The position numbers and the translations under genes were made by a program. A stretch of DNA of 46,499 bases from positions 1 through 46,499 of the IMG/VR virus record IMGVR_UViG_3300037796_000068; one strand, given 5' to 3'. The stretch's first letter is position 1; every line of letters begins with the position of its first letter. Below, one piece after another: positions 39,439 through 46,499 of the stretch. The stretch comes from a virus. The notes under the pieces were generated by a model that saw only the letters and a program-made list of their open reading frames with translations, had not been told where the DNA came from and did no database searches.

Positions 39439-42063
39439 ATGACTTTCCTAGACACAGCACTCGACTACGCCGCGCGCGGCTGGCATGTTTTCCCTTTGAA
39501 GGAAAACGGTAAGGCGCCCGCCATCAATGGCGGCTTCAAAAACGCCACCACCGACCCTGACCGGATACGCGCCTGGTGGGGGCGAAATCCGCGTTATAAC
39601 ATCGGCATTGCCACCGGCGCAGTGTCTGGTTTTGTGGTGCTTGATACCGACAACGAGCAAGCCGAAGAACATGTACTGCTGCAAGGTGACGTGCCCACAC
39701 TCACACAAGCCACCGCACACGGCAAGCACAGGCTCTATCAGCATCCTGGGACACACACGCCGAACCGTACCGGGCTGCACGGCGTGACCGGGCTGGATGT
39801 GCGGGGCGACGGTGGTTATATCGTTGCGGCGCCGTCTGTGCATCCCTCGGGCGCTGTGTATGCCTGGGAGAATGACAACGGCCTGGCACCGTTGCCTGAA
39901 TGGATAACCTGTAAGCCAGAGCGAAAGCGACAAGAGCAACCCGCGCCCCAAACAAAGCGTAGCACCAGCACTGGCGACCCATACGCAGAAAAAGCGCTTG
40001 ACGCTGAACTGGCGGAACTGGAGCGCTGTCAGAACGGTACGCGCAACGCTACGCTATTCAAGACGGCGCGCCGCGTGAATGAATTTGTTCTGGCGGGCAG
40101 GCTGTCCGAGAGTGTCTTTGCTGAAATCGAAACAACGGCACAGCAAAGAGGATTGCCTGAGAAGGAGATCGCCGCTACCATTGCCAGCGCCCGCAGCGGC
40201 GGCACACCAGAGTATGCTGGGTTGCCAGTGGAAAACCGGCACAATGGCAGCACTCCCGGACAAAGGCACGACACACAGACCGACGATGCCCAGGCCAACA
40301 ACGACAACCATAGTAACGGCGATCAGGGGACTGACAGACCGGTTATTGATGTGACCAATGAGGACATAGCGGAATTGGTTCCAGCGGCATGGGGCGCGCT
40401 GATCGGGAGCGAATACGGCCCACAACTGTACACGATGGGGGGTGAACTATACCGCATTGTTGACAACAAGATCGAGCCGATTGACCGCAGGAATATGCGG
40501 TATCTGCTGGGAAATGTGGCGTTATTTCCGAAAGATGTGGGCACAGGCAAGAATACAAAAATCCGCTTTGTCGCGCCGCCTGCGTCTATCGTTGACAGTA
40601 TGCGCTATGGTATGCCCGATCTGCCTGCTATAGAGCGCATTATTGCTATTCCTGTGGTTGCGCCTCAGGGTCATATTGTCAAAATGCCAGGCTACGATCA
40701 GCAGAGCGGCTATTATTATAAGCCGGAAATTGATATCGATATTCCTGGGGAATGCTCCGATCAGCACGTGAGCGAGGCGATCAGGCTGATTGATGATATG
40801 CTCGTTGATTTCCCATTCAAAACAAATGCAGACTATGCTAACGCGCTGGCGCTGCTGCTGTTGCCGTTTGTGCGTGGCGCTATTCGCGGCGCTACTCCAT
40901 TGCATTTGATTGAGGCGGCGAGAGAAGGCACGGGCAAAGGACTACTGAACGATCTCTTTCATATCATCTGGACAAACGCACCCGCGCCATTGTCCTCATT
41001 AGCTGATAATGATGAAGAGGTACGCAAAAGCCTGACGAGCGCGCTTGAGCATATGCCGCTCTCAATCACCTACGACAATGTGCGCTATATCAATTCTGCG
41101 CAACTCGAAAAGGCCATCACTGCCCAGCACTGGTCAGATCGTGTTATCGGTACTGGACGTATTGCAGATGTGCCAGTGTATACCATCTGGATTGCCACCG
41201 GGAATAATGTATCCGTGTCCGGTGACATGCCGCGCCGTGTTGTGCCTATTCGCCTGGTAGCAGACTGTGAACAGCCAGCACTGCGGAACGATTTTCGGCA
41301 CTCTGACATTGTGCAGTGGACATATGACCATCGTGTGCAATTGATCCAGGCATGTCTGACCATTATTCAGTATGGCCTATCAAGCAATGCTCGTGTGACA
41401 ACTCCCCGGCTCGGTTCATTCACGAAATACTGTACAGTTATGAGCAAAATCCTTGCATCGTGTGGTATTGACACATTCCTGGAAAATGCAATCCAGAAGA
41501 TTGAAGGTGACAACGAGCGCATCAATATGTGGCGGGCATTTTTTACGCTCTGGCATGAAGAGTTTGGCAATGCATGGGTGTCTGCTGGACAGGTCTATGA
41601 AACAATACGCGACATCGACCTACCAGTCAAGGGCGATACCGAGCGCAAGCGCCTTCAGTCTCTCGGGTACTTGCTCAACAGCCAGGTCGATGCGGTGTAT
41701 ACCATTGAAGGCGCACAATACCGCATTGAGAAGGCCAAAAACACAGCTACGAAGGGCAATATGTATCGCCTTATTCATGTCAATCTTACGGGTACTTCGG
41801 GTACTTCGGGTACTTCTATACACAGTAACGCGCGCATGTACGCGCGCGCGCATGTACAGAGTGAAAGTGAAGTGTCCTTGGAAGTACCCGAAGTACCCGA
41901 AGTACCCGTAACTCCAACGATGGTGATCTACGGGAATGACCACGATGGCTGGTATGTCTGTGAGCAAACCACAGATGGCCAGTTGGCCCATACCGATGGT
42001 ATCCCCTACGCGACTGAAAAAGATGCACGTAACGCCGCATTGAGACGGAAGCAAGGGGAGTGA
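39439..42063 (+). CDS. PrimPol (primase-polymerase)-helicase fusion
   Basis: An 874-residue protein. Residues 1-160 are a bifunctional primase/polymerase domain (FPLKENGKAPAINGGFKNAT, VLDTDN with catalytic acidic residues, LDVRGDGGYIVAAPSVHPSG). A Thr/Asp/Asn-rich linker follows. Residues about 430-680 are an ATPase-like module with Walker A EGTGKGLL (about 495), WIATGNN sensor-type motif and RRVVPIRL. The C-terminal 90 residues (GYGNDHDGWYVCEQTTDGQL type) are a small extra module, preceded by Gly-Thr-Ser and Glu-Val-Pro tripeptide repeats encoded by the inverted-repeat structure at 41786-41911. Confidence 0.85.
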   Translation: MTFLDTALDYAARGWHVFPLKENGKAPAINGGFKNATTDPDRIRAWWGRNPRYNIGIATGAVSGFVVLDTDNEQAEEHVLLQGDVPTLTQATAHGKHRLYQHPGTHTPNRTGLHGVTGLDVRGDGGYIVAAPSVHPSGAVYAWENDNGLAPLPEWITCKPERKRQEQPAPQTKRSTSTGDPYAEKALDAELAELERCQNGTRNATLFKTARRVNEFVLAGRLSESVFAEIETTAQQRGLPEKEIAATIASARSGGTPEYAGLPVENRHNGSTPGQRHDTQTDDAQANNDNHSNGDQGTDRPVIDVTNEDIAELVPAAWGALIGSEYGPQLYTMGGELYRIVDNKIEPIDRRNMRYLLGNVALFPKDVGTGKNTKIRFVAPPASIVDSMRYGMPDLPAIERIIAIPVVAPQGHIVKMPGYDQQSGYYYKPEIDIDIPGECSDQHVSEAIRLIDDMLVDFPFKTNADYANALALLLLPFVRGAIRGATPLHLIEAAREGTGKGLLNDLFHIIWTNAPAPLSSLADNDEEVRKSLTSALEHMPLSITYDNVRYINSAQLEKAITAQHWSDRVIGTGRIADVPVYTIWIATGNNVSVSGDMPRRVVPIRLVADCEQPALRNDFRHSDIVQWTYDHRVQLIQACLTIIQYGLSSNARVTTPRLGSFTKYCTVMSKILASCGIDTFLENAIQKIEGDNERINMWRAFFTLWHEEFGNAWVSAGQVYETIRDIDLPVKGDTERKRLQSLGYLLNSQVDAVYTIEGAQYRIEKAKNTATKGNMYRLIHVNLTGTSGTSGTSIHSNARMYARAHVQSESEVSLEVPEVPEVPVTPTMVIYGNDHDGWYVCEQTTDGQLAHTDGIPYATEKDARNAALRRKQGE
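41786..41911. repeat. 31-bp perfect inverted repeat with 9-bp iterons and Z-DNA-like core; candidate origin
   Basis: Left arm 41786-41816 is TTAC plus three GGGTACTTC units; right arm 41881-41911 is three GAAGTACCC units plus GTAA, an exact reverse complement. Between them, 41828-41858 is 31 bases of strict purine-pyrimidine alternation containing GCGCGCATGTAC twice. Direct 9-bp iterons within an initiator-type gene resemble phage and plasmid origins (lambda ori lies inside gene O). Confidence 0.7.
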
Positions 42064-42064
42064 G

Positions 42065-42298
42065 ATGGCACGCCGCAAACTCGAAACACAACGCCACTAC
42101 CCCGACCAGCCTGAACTGGCAGCGCGGGCCGAACAGCGCCGCGCCTTGTACGCCGAATTGGAGCGCCTGTCAACTACGCTCGGCATCGATGTACCCACGG
42201 CGTCATACTGGACACTGGACGACACAGACGCGCCGCCGTGGTACAGTCTGCCGCAAGCCGTGGAGCGGCTGCGCGAGCGAGTGGAAAGGAGTGAGTGA
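42065..42298 (+). CDS. Small hypothetical protein
   Basis: A 77-residue protein MARRKLETQRHYPDQPELAA..., with a basic N-terminus and helices (RAEQRRALYAELERLSTTLG, LPQAVERLRERVERSE). Begins 1 base after the PrimPol stop and overlaps the methyltransferase start. Unknown function. Confidence 0.6.
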   Translation: MARRKLETQRHYPDQPELAARAEQRRALYAELERLSTTLGIDVPTASYWTLDDTDAPPWYSLPQAVERLRERVERSE

Positions 42299-43443
42299 TG
42301 GGTACATTTGCCTCGCTCTTTAGCGGCGGCGGCGGCGCTGACATTGGCGCGCTACAGGCAGGCTATACGCCGCTGTGGGCGGTCGAGTATGACGCCGCCA
42401 TAGCCGAGTGGCACACGCGCAACCTGCCTGACACACAGATGATTGTAGCGCCTGTGCAGGATGTGGACTATAGCGCGCTGCCGCGTGTGGGCTGGCTACA
42501 CGCAAGCCCACCGTGTCCGAATTTCAGCGTTGCGAAAGACGATGCAGCCGAAACCGAACTCGATATCGAGATGGCACGCGGCACGGCCTGCGCAATCCAG
42601 GAGCAGCAGCCGCCTGTGTTTAGTCTGGAGCAGGTCTATGGCTATCGCGAAAGTGTGTCGTTCGCGCTGATTGTGCAGGCATTGCGTGCGCTGCGCTATG
42701 ACGTGCAATGGTGGCATCTGAACGCAGCCGACTACGGCGTGCCGCAGACGCGCCGCCGTCTCATTCTGGTGGCATGTCGTAATGGGCGCGTGGTGCGGCC
42801 TGCTGCCACGCATTGCCGGGGTGGGCGCGATGATATGTTCGGTGGGCTACTGCCGTGGATAGGCTGGTATGAAGTAATTGCTGATCTGGTAGACACACTG
42901 CCAGATAGCGAGTTCGCACCCTGGCAACTGGCACGCCTGCCTGCGGATGTGCGGAAAAGCGTGATGGTAGGAGGTGCAAACACAAGTGAACCACAAGCTG
43001 CCCCCGGCGTTGGTGTGTCAGCATTGAACGAGCCGACGCGAGCGGTTATGGCATCACATTCAGATTGTTGGCGCGCCCTACTCCTGGACGGGCAAGCCAA
43101 CACCAACGGCACAACCTGCACGAGCGTCGCTGATTGCGCGCCTGCGTTTGCGGTCAAGGCACAGACAGACGCCCGACACGCGGCGCGGGCGGTGTTGGTA
43201 GGAGACGGTGACACATACCGTCCGGTAGTTTCTGGCAACGAACCATCTCCTACACAGGGCGCGAGCGCCATTGCTCGCGCCCTGGTGCCACACCGTATAG
43301 TCAAAATGACGCCGCGTGCCCTGGCGCGTTTCCAATCGTTCCCCGACTGGTACGAGTTGCCGGAGCGCAAAGCCCTGGCGTGCAGGATTATCGGCAATGC
43401 CGTTCCGCCGCTCCTGACACAGCGGGTGATGGAGGCGCAATGA
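42298..43443 (+). CDS. C5-cytosine DNA methyltransferase
   Basis: A 381-residue m5C methyltransferase. Motif I FASLFSGGGGADIGALQAG (SAM binding), motif IV SPPCPNFS with the catalytic Cys (usual PCQ is PCP here), motif VI SLEQV (ENV-type), motif VIII QTRRRLILV, motif X GNAVPP are all present. A long variable target recognition region lies between VIII and X. ATG 42298 has AGGAG 6 bases upstream; GTG 42295 is also possible. Probably solitary protection against host restriction, since no endonuclease is adjacent. Confidence 0.9.
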   Translation: MGTFASLFSGGGGADIGALQAGYTPLWAVEYDAAIAEWHTRNLPDTQMIVAPVQDVDYSALPRVGWLHASPPCPNFSVAKDDAAETELDIEMARGTACAIQEQQPPVFSLEQVYGYRESVSFALIVQALRALRYDVQWWHLNAADYGVPQTRRRLILVACRNGRVVRPAATHCRGGRDDMFGGLLPWIGWYEVIADLVDTLPDSEFAPWQLARLPADVRKSVMVGGANTSEPQAAPGVGVSALNEPTRAVMASHSDCWRALLLDGQANTNGTTCTSVADCAPAFAVKAQTDARHAARAVLVGDGDTYRPVVSGNEPSPTQGASAIARALVPHRIVKMTPRALARFQSFPDWYELPERKALACRIIGNAVPPLLTQRVMEAQ

Positions 43444-43574
43444 TTACACAACTCTACCACGGCGATGCACTGGACGTGCTACGAACGCTAGAGAGCGACA
43501 GTATACACGCGCTCGTATGCGATACCGAGGAGCAGAACAGGCCGCGACAGCTGGATATGTTTGAAGAGGAGTAA
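43440..43574 (+). pseudogene. Remnant of an N6/N4 DNA methyltransferase (internal deletion)
   Basis: The 44-residue frame begins ITQLYHGDALDVLRTLESDS and IHALVCD, the standard N-terminus of beta-type phage DNA methyltransferases, where DPPY should come next. Instead it jumps to TEEQNRPRQLDMFEEE, which looks like the C-terminal end of such an enzyme. The catalytic motif and most of the protein are missing. It overlaps the C5 methyltransferase stop (CAATGA). Confidence 0.7.
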
Positions 43575-43577
43575 CCT

Positions 43578-43799
43578 ATGGACACCGCAACCATCGAAAC
43601 ACTGCGCTGTGCTATCGAAACCGACACGGCATACATCCGCCGCTACAACCCACACTACACCAGGCAATTGTGGCTGCTCCTTGCTGAGTGTGCCAGCCTC
43701 AACGATGCGCACGACTGGCGCGGTGCCCGCCCTGGATTGAAAGAGGATGTGCGGCGCGTGCTGGAGAGGGATACCAAAAAGGAAGGATATATGTTATAA
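43578..43799 (+). CDS. Hypothetical protein
   Basis: A 73-residue helical protein (MDTATIETLRCAIETDTAYI, RGARPGLKEDVRRVLERDTK) with aromatic residues in the middle (RYNPHYTRQLWLLLAEC). Preceded by GAGGAGTAACCT. Its end overlaps the extended -10 element at 43793-43801. No family recognised. Confidence 0.6.
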   Translation: MDTATIETLRCAIETDTAYIRRYNPHYTRQLWLLLAECASLNDAHDWRGARPGLKEDVRRVLERDTKKEGYML

Positions 43800-43801
43800 T
43801 C
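43793..43801 (+). promoter_or_regulatory. Extended -10 element TGTTATAAT in front of the lysis cassette
   Basis: TG-T-TATAAT ending 32 bases before the lysis cassette start (43834). The same box occurs at 21425-21433 and (minus strand) before parM. No convincing -35, as usual for extended -10 promoters. Confidence 0.5.
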
Positions 43802-43833
43802 AGACTGACGTATCAGGTTTTCATTGAGGGTTT

Positions 43834-44472
43834 GTGTGGCAATTCATCCAGGACAATCCAGCCGAGGTTATTGCATTCCTCTCACTGATCCTTACTGCGC
43901 TCGGTGGCCTGGCTGGTGGGGTGTTCAAAACTGTCAAGTACCTACAGGCTCAATCCGAAAAGCGTCTGGACTTTAAAATTAAACTCCTCGCCCAGGATCA
44001 GGCCGAACAGTCTGAACGGCTCGAAAATTCGCTCAAGTTGTCGGACATGCTCTATACGACGATTGAGGAGCAACTGACGCGAGCGCGTGCGATTGAAACC
44101 GACTTACGTGATCGGCTCGCTGCCAATGAAAACGAGTTTGCAGCTCAAGGTAAGGCACTGCGAGAGGCGCACCATATGGTGTTGCAGCTCGAATATCAAC
44201 TGAATGTGTGCAAACAACAGGCTGATGCACACCTCCTGGCACTCGAAGAAAGCGAGGCCAAGCATGCCGAAACGTTGCAGCAATACAGGGCATTGCAAGC
44301 CGAAGTGGAGAACCTGAGAAAGAAAGTTCACACGCACTGGTTAGAAATCCAGAGACAGAGCGCGAAACACGAGGAAGACCGTACTCGCCTGGCACGCTAT
44401 GACGATCAGGCGTATGAAACGCCAGAGACACAGGAGCTAGGACCACTGCCAGATGGAAACGATGCCGACTGA
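43834..44472 (+). CDS. Membrane-anchored coiled-coil protein (spanin-like position)
   Basis: A 212-residue protein from GTG 43834. An N-terminal transmembrane helix (VIAFLSLILTALGGLAGGVF, residues about 12-31) is followed by a long heptad-rich coiled coil to about residue 185 (QAEQSERLENSLKLSDMLYT ... TLQQYRALQAEVENLRKKVH). This is the layout of an inner-membrane spanin or tail-tethered lysis factor, but no outer-membrane lipoprotein partner is visible. First gene of the lysis cassette; overlaps the holin gene. Confidence 0.6.
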   Translation: MWQFIQDNPAEVIAFLSLILTALGGLAGGVFKTVKYLQAQSEKRLDFKIKLLAQDQAEQSERLENSLKLSDMLYTTIEEQLTRARAIETDLRDRLAANENEFAAQGKALREAHHMVLQLEYQLNVCKQQADAHLLALEESEAKHAETLQQYRALQAEVENLRKKVHTHWLEIQRQSAKHEEDRTRLARYDDQAYETPETQELGPLPDGNDAD

Positions 44473-44821
44473 ACTGATATCTACACTCGCCTATCTCGCC
44501 TCGCAGGCCGGAGCGGGCGCGGCGTCGTCTATCCTGTTTGCCAATCTGCGCGATGCCTTCCCGCCGCCGCCGCAACGTCCTCATAGCCAGGTGCTGGCCT
44601 GGCTGTATGCGCTCCTCCACAAGCCGCGTTATGCGCTTCACACAAGCACGCTCCTCTCGCTCCTCATCGGCGTTGCGGCAGCGGCATTGCTCGCCTATGC
44701 GCAAGGCGATGACTGGATACAGGCGGCGTGGGGATTTGCAGCAGCACTTGCGTCGCAGCTCTGGTACCGGCACGGTAGAATGGCTACAGATGTGCCGGGA
44801 TGGAAGGAGCCTGAGGACTGA
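44453..44821 (+). CDS. Holin-like membrane protein
   Basis: A 122-residue protein with two or three hydrophobic helices: ISTLAYLASQAGAGAASSIL (amphipathic or TM1), TLLSLLIGVAAAALLAYA (TM2) and WIQAAWGFAAALASQLWY (TM3), and a charged C-terminus (RMATDVPGWKEPED). Place directly before the cell-wall enzymes fits a holin that releases the endolysin. Two starts (ATG 44453 and ATG 44462) could provide a dual-start holin/antiholin pair, as in lambda S. Confidence 0.62.
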   Translation: METMPTELISTLAYLASQAGAGAASSILFANLRDAFPPPPQRPHSQVLAWLYALLHKPRYALHTSTLLSLLIGVAAAALLAYAQGDDWIQAAWGFAAALASQLWYRHGRMATDVPGWKEPED

Positions 44822-45171
44822 TGTATAGCCTGCCATGCATTTCTCTGGAACGCTTCACAGCCATTCTTGAGATGGCACAATCGCCGCTCGCGCCCCACTC
44901 TAGCGAGGCATATAAAATCCTCGTGAGCTACGGCATTGATCCGGCATGGGCGCTCGCCTATTGGAACAGCCTGAACGATTATGGCAAGCGTGGCAATGCG
45001 GGCCTGACGCGCAATATTGGCCACGTCCCAATGGAGCACGGCGATGGGCATGGGTATTCCTACTATGGCGGTCTTGTTGCCTATCGCACATGGATTGACG
45101 GTGTTCTGGAGTGGGCGCAATGGTGGCGCCGTATCGAAAAAGCAGCAGAGCAGATGGGGGAAGTGGGATGA
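44821..45171 (+). CDS. Glucosaminidase/lysozyme-like protein, catalytic Glu apparently lost
   Basis: A 116-residue protein with the endo-beta-N-acetylglucosaminidase domain pattern: FTAILEMAQSPL, SYGIDPAWALAYW, then NAGLTRNIGHVP and a closing GLVAYRTWIDGVLEWAQWWR. In functional family members an H/x-E-S motif with catalytic Glu follows the LAFF segment; here the sequence is ALAYWNSLNDYG, with no Glu there. It may have become a cell-wall binding or regulatory module. Start overlaps the holin stop. Confidence 0.6.
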   Translation: MYSLPCISLERFTAILEMAQSPLAPHSSEAYKILVSYGIDPAWALAYWNSLNDYGKRGNAGLTRNIGHVPMEHGDGHGYSYYGGLVAYRTWIDGVLEWAQWWRRIEKAAEQMGEVG

Positions 45172-45899
45172 CCTATCTCATTCATCGCGTGGAAATGACG
45201 CAGCCGCACTACTACAGCGGCGGCAACTCCCGCCGTATGGTCGTGATGCACGCCACCGCCGGAAGCCATCCGAGCGATTATGAGTGGCTGCGTCAGGGCG
45301 GCAATCCTGCCGCGCCCGTCTCTACGCACTATTACATCTCTCCAGATGGGAAGATCACCCAATTCGTGCACGATACGAACCGCGCCTGGCACGCTGGCGC
45401 CTCCTCCTGGATTGTAAACGGCGTGCAAACGAGCCACCTTAACGATCATAGCATCGGGATTGAGTTGTCGCACCCCAACACATTCACACCGCACGATGCG
45501 CGCCAGTTTGACGCCGCTGTGTGGCTCGTGCGTCAACTCGTGAGCGACTACAACATCCCACAATCCCAACTCGTACGCCATAGCCAGATTGCCCCCGGCC
45601 GTAAGAGTGACCCGCAGGGCCTCGACTGGGATGCATTCGTCTCTGCTGTCTATGGGCCGCCGCCGGAGCGACGTGCACCGCATTGGTACGTCGTGCCTGA
45701 TGGTATCACGGCCTATGTGCGGTACGCGCCTGAGGTGCCAGCGCCGCCACACGCGAACATTGCACAGATCCTCATGCCCGGAAGCCGCCTACATATCGCA
45801 GAGTGGTGCGACTGGACTGATGAGGCATACGGTGGGCAGTGGGGCCGCCTGTCAGAGAGTACGTACTATGTTCATAGTAGTGGGGTGGTAGCGGAGTGA
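45168..45899 (+). CDS. Endolysin: N-acetylmuramoyl-L-alanine amidase with C-terminal SH3-like domain
   Basis: A 243-residue endolysin. Amidase_2/PGRP-type motifs: MVVMHATAG (first zinc His, about residue 27), STHYYISPDGKITQFVHDTN, HSIGIELSHPNTF and VRHSQIAPGRKSDPQGLDWD (second His and the K-x-D-P element). A C-terminal 75-residue module (HWYVVPDGITAYVRYAPEVP ... GQWGRLSESTYYVHSSGVVA) resembles an SH3-type cell-wall binding domain. ATG 45168 overlaps the previous stop (ATGA). It cuts the stem peptide from peptidoglycan at lysis. Confidence 0.88.
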   Translation: MTYLIHRVEMTQPHYYSGGNSRRMVVMHATAGSHPSDYEWLRQGGNPAAPVSTHYYISPDGKITQFVHDTNRAWHAGASSWIVNGVQTSHLNDHSIGIELSHPNTFTPHDARQFDAAVWLVRQLVSDYNIPQSQLVRHSQIAPGRKSDPQGLDWDAFVSAVYGPPPERRAPHWYVVPDGITAYVRYAPEVPAPPHANIAQILMPGSRLHIAEWCDWTDEAYGGQWGRLSESTYYVHSSGVVAE

Positions 45900-46081
45900 C
45901 GCAGGCTACGCACATCACGCCGGAGCACGCTATCGACAGGCTCGTTGCCTATGCTGAACTGCTGCCAGTGGAGCGCCGCGGCGAGTACCTACGAGCGGTG
46001 TACGCCGTCAATGAACAACTGATGCTGCTCCGAGAGATACAGATGCTCATCGCGCATATGCGACCAACGGATCAACTATGA
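45896..46081 (+). CDS. Small helical hypothetical protein
   Basis: A 61-residue, mostly helical protein (HAIDRLVAYAELLPVERRGE, NEQLMLLREIQMLIAHMRPT). GTG 45896 overlaps the endolysin stop (GTGA) and its end overlaps the next ATG. Unknown function in the lysis-terminase interval. Confidence 0.6.
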   Translation: MTQATHITPEHAIDRLVAYAELLPVERRGEYLRAVYAVNEQLMLLREIQMLIAHMRPTDQL

Positions 46082-46290
46082 GCGAACCATTGAACATCGA
46101 GTACCGCGCCCGACGGCTGTGGATCTTTCACGTCGCCGTTTGGATTGCTCACTATTTGCCGTCGCGTGTCGGGTTCGCGCTGGCGCGCATGGTTGCGTGC
46201 CTGGTGGTAGTGATTGAGTTCCGTATGGGGCCGCGTGGGACGTGGCGGCGGGTAGCAGTAGATGAACATATCGAGTATGGGGTGGGGTAG
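46078..46290 (+). CDS. Small protein with one hydrophobic helix
   Basis: A 70-residue protein MSEPLNIEYRARRLWIFHVA...; residues about 14-28 and 33-47 (HVAVWIAHYLPSRVGFALAR, MVACLVVVIEF) are hydrophobic and may be one or two membrane helices. Last complete gene before terS; possibly a second holin/antiholin or unrelated. Confidence 0.55.
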   Translation: MSEPLNIEYRARRLWIFHVAVWIAHYLPSRVGFALARMVACLVVVIEFRMGPRGTWRRVAVDEHIEYGVG

Positions 46291-46296
46291 ATAGGT

Positions 46297-46499
46297 GTGG
46301 CGCGCAAACCGTGGGATCAACTTGATAATGAGAGCAACGCGGCCTATGCGCGGTTTCTGGCGTATCGCAACTTGGGGCCGACACGAACCCTTGAGAAGGC
46401 GTATCAGTCCACACAGCCTGAAACAAAACGAAATAAAACAAAATCGTTTACTCAACAGTGGGCAAACGATAGCACAAAATTCAACTGGCGAGAACGTGT
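46297..46499 (+). CDS. terS: Terminase small subunit, N-terminal part (continues at base 3)
   Basis: GTG 46297 opens a frame that runs off the right edge: VARKPWDQLDNESNAAYARF LAYRNLGPTRTLEKAYQS ... FNWRERV. The opening P-W-x-x-L-x-x-E-S-x-x-A-Y-x-x-F-x-x-Y and R-x-L-x-x-A-Y, followed by a W-rich HTH end, is the standard N-terminal DNA-binding part of many phage small terminases. Together with 3-212 it would give a subunit of about 135-140 residues. No strong ribosome binding site precedes it (GTAGATAG). Confidence 0.75.
   Translation, partial: MARKPWDQLDNESNAAYARFLAYRNLGPTRTLEKAYQSTQPETKRNKTKSFTQQWANDSTKFNWRER

Noticed and set aside
41828-41858. Simple sequencing or assembly artefact from the GC repeat
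   Set aside because: The frame of the PrimPol stays open across the whole structure and the flanking inverted arms are exact, so an artefact is unlikely, although long reads would settle it.
1-46499. tRNA genes
   Set aside because: Reading through the intergenic gaps I saw no acceptor/T-loop (GGTTCRA) pattern with a matching cloverleaf; a covariance-model scan would be needed to exclude them fully.

Overview
The window is essentially one complete genome of a temperate, long non-contractile-tailed (siphovirus-type) phage with an HK97-type head. No host gene or taxonomic marker is present, so the host can only be called a bacterium; the promoters look sigma70-like (TTGACA / TATAAT or extended TGnTATAAT). 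The two ends carry the two halves of one terminase small-subunit gene, so the contig is a circular or circularly permuted genome opened inside terS, with about two bases (modulo three) missing at the joint.

Layout. (1) 1-21350, plus strand: terminase, a portal fused to a MuF-like domain, small accessory genes, prohead protease, major capsid, decoration/fibre-like virion proteins, head-tail connectors, tail tube, two tail-assembly chaperone products made by a -1 frameshift, tape measure, distal tail/hub protein, receptor-binding fibre and two small genes. (2) 21517-34892, minus strand: a plasmid-type ParM/ParR partition pair in an operon with two membrane proteins (one probably with an N-terminal winged helix), many small early genes, excisionase-like HTH proteins, a sliding clamp (DnaN), dCTP deaminase, a two-gene conserved cassette bracketed by GCCNN pentanucleotide arrays, a RusA resolvase, a PP-loop PAPS-reductase-like enzyme, and an Xre-type repressor. 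(3) 34926-35038: a compact divergent lysogeny switch with back-to-back promoters and palindromic operators. (4) 35039-43799, plus strand: early genes, an SSB-like protein, RecD2-like helicase, PrimPol-helicase with a striking repeat structure inside the gene (candidate origin), and DNA methyltransferases (one intact C5 enzyme, one remnant). (5) 43834-46290, plus strand: lysis cassette (coiled-coil membrane protein, holin-like protein, glucosaminidase-like protein, amidase endolysin), leading back into terS.

How it fits together. No integrase or transposase is visible, while a complete ParMR pair and a repressor are; the simplest reading is a phage-plasmid whose prophage is an extrachromosomal replicon. 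Replication would use its own PrimPol, helicase, SSB and beta clamp with the host polymerase. Duplicated promoter/operator cassettes in the leftward region, a promoter followed closely by a terminator in front of the capsid genes (like lambda pR'-tR'), and repeated leader hairpins suggest several layers of regulation. The most interesting items are the partition operon with its membrane neighbours, the 31-bp inverted repeat with Z-DNA-like core inside the PrimPol gene, and the paired pentanucleotide arrays.
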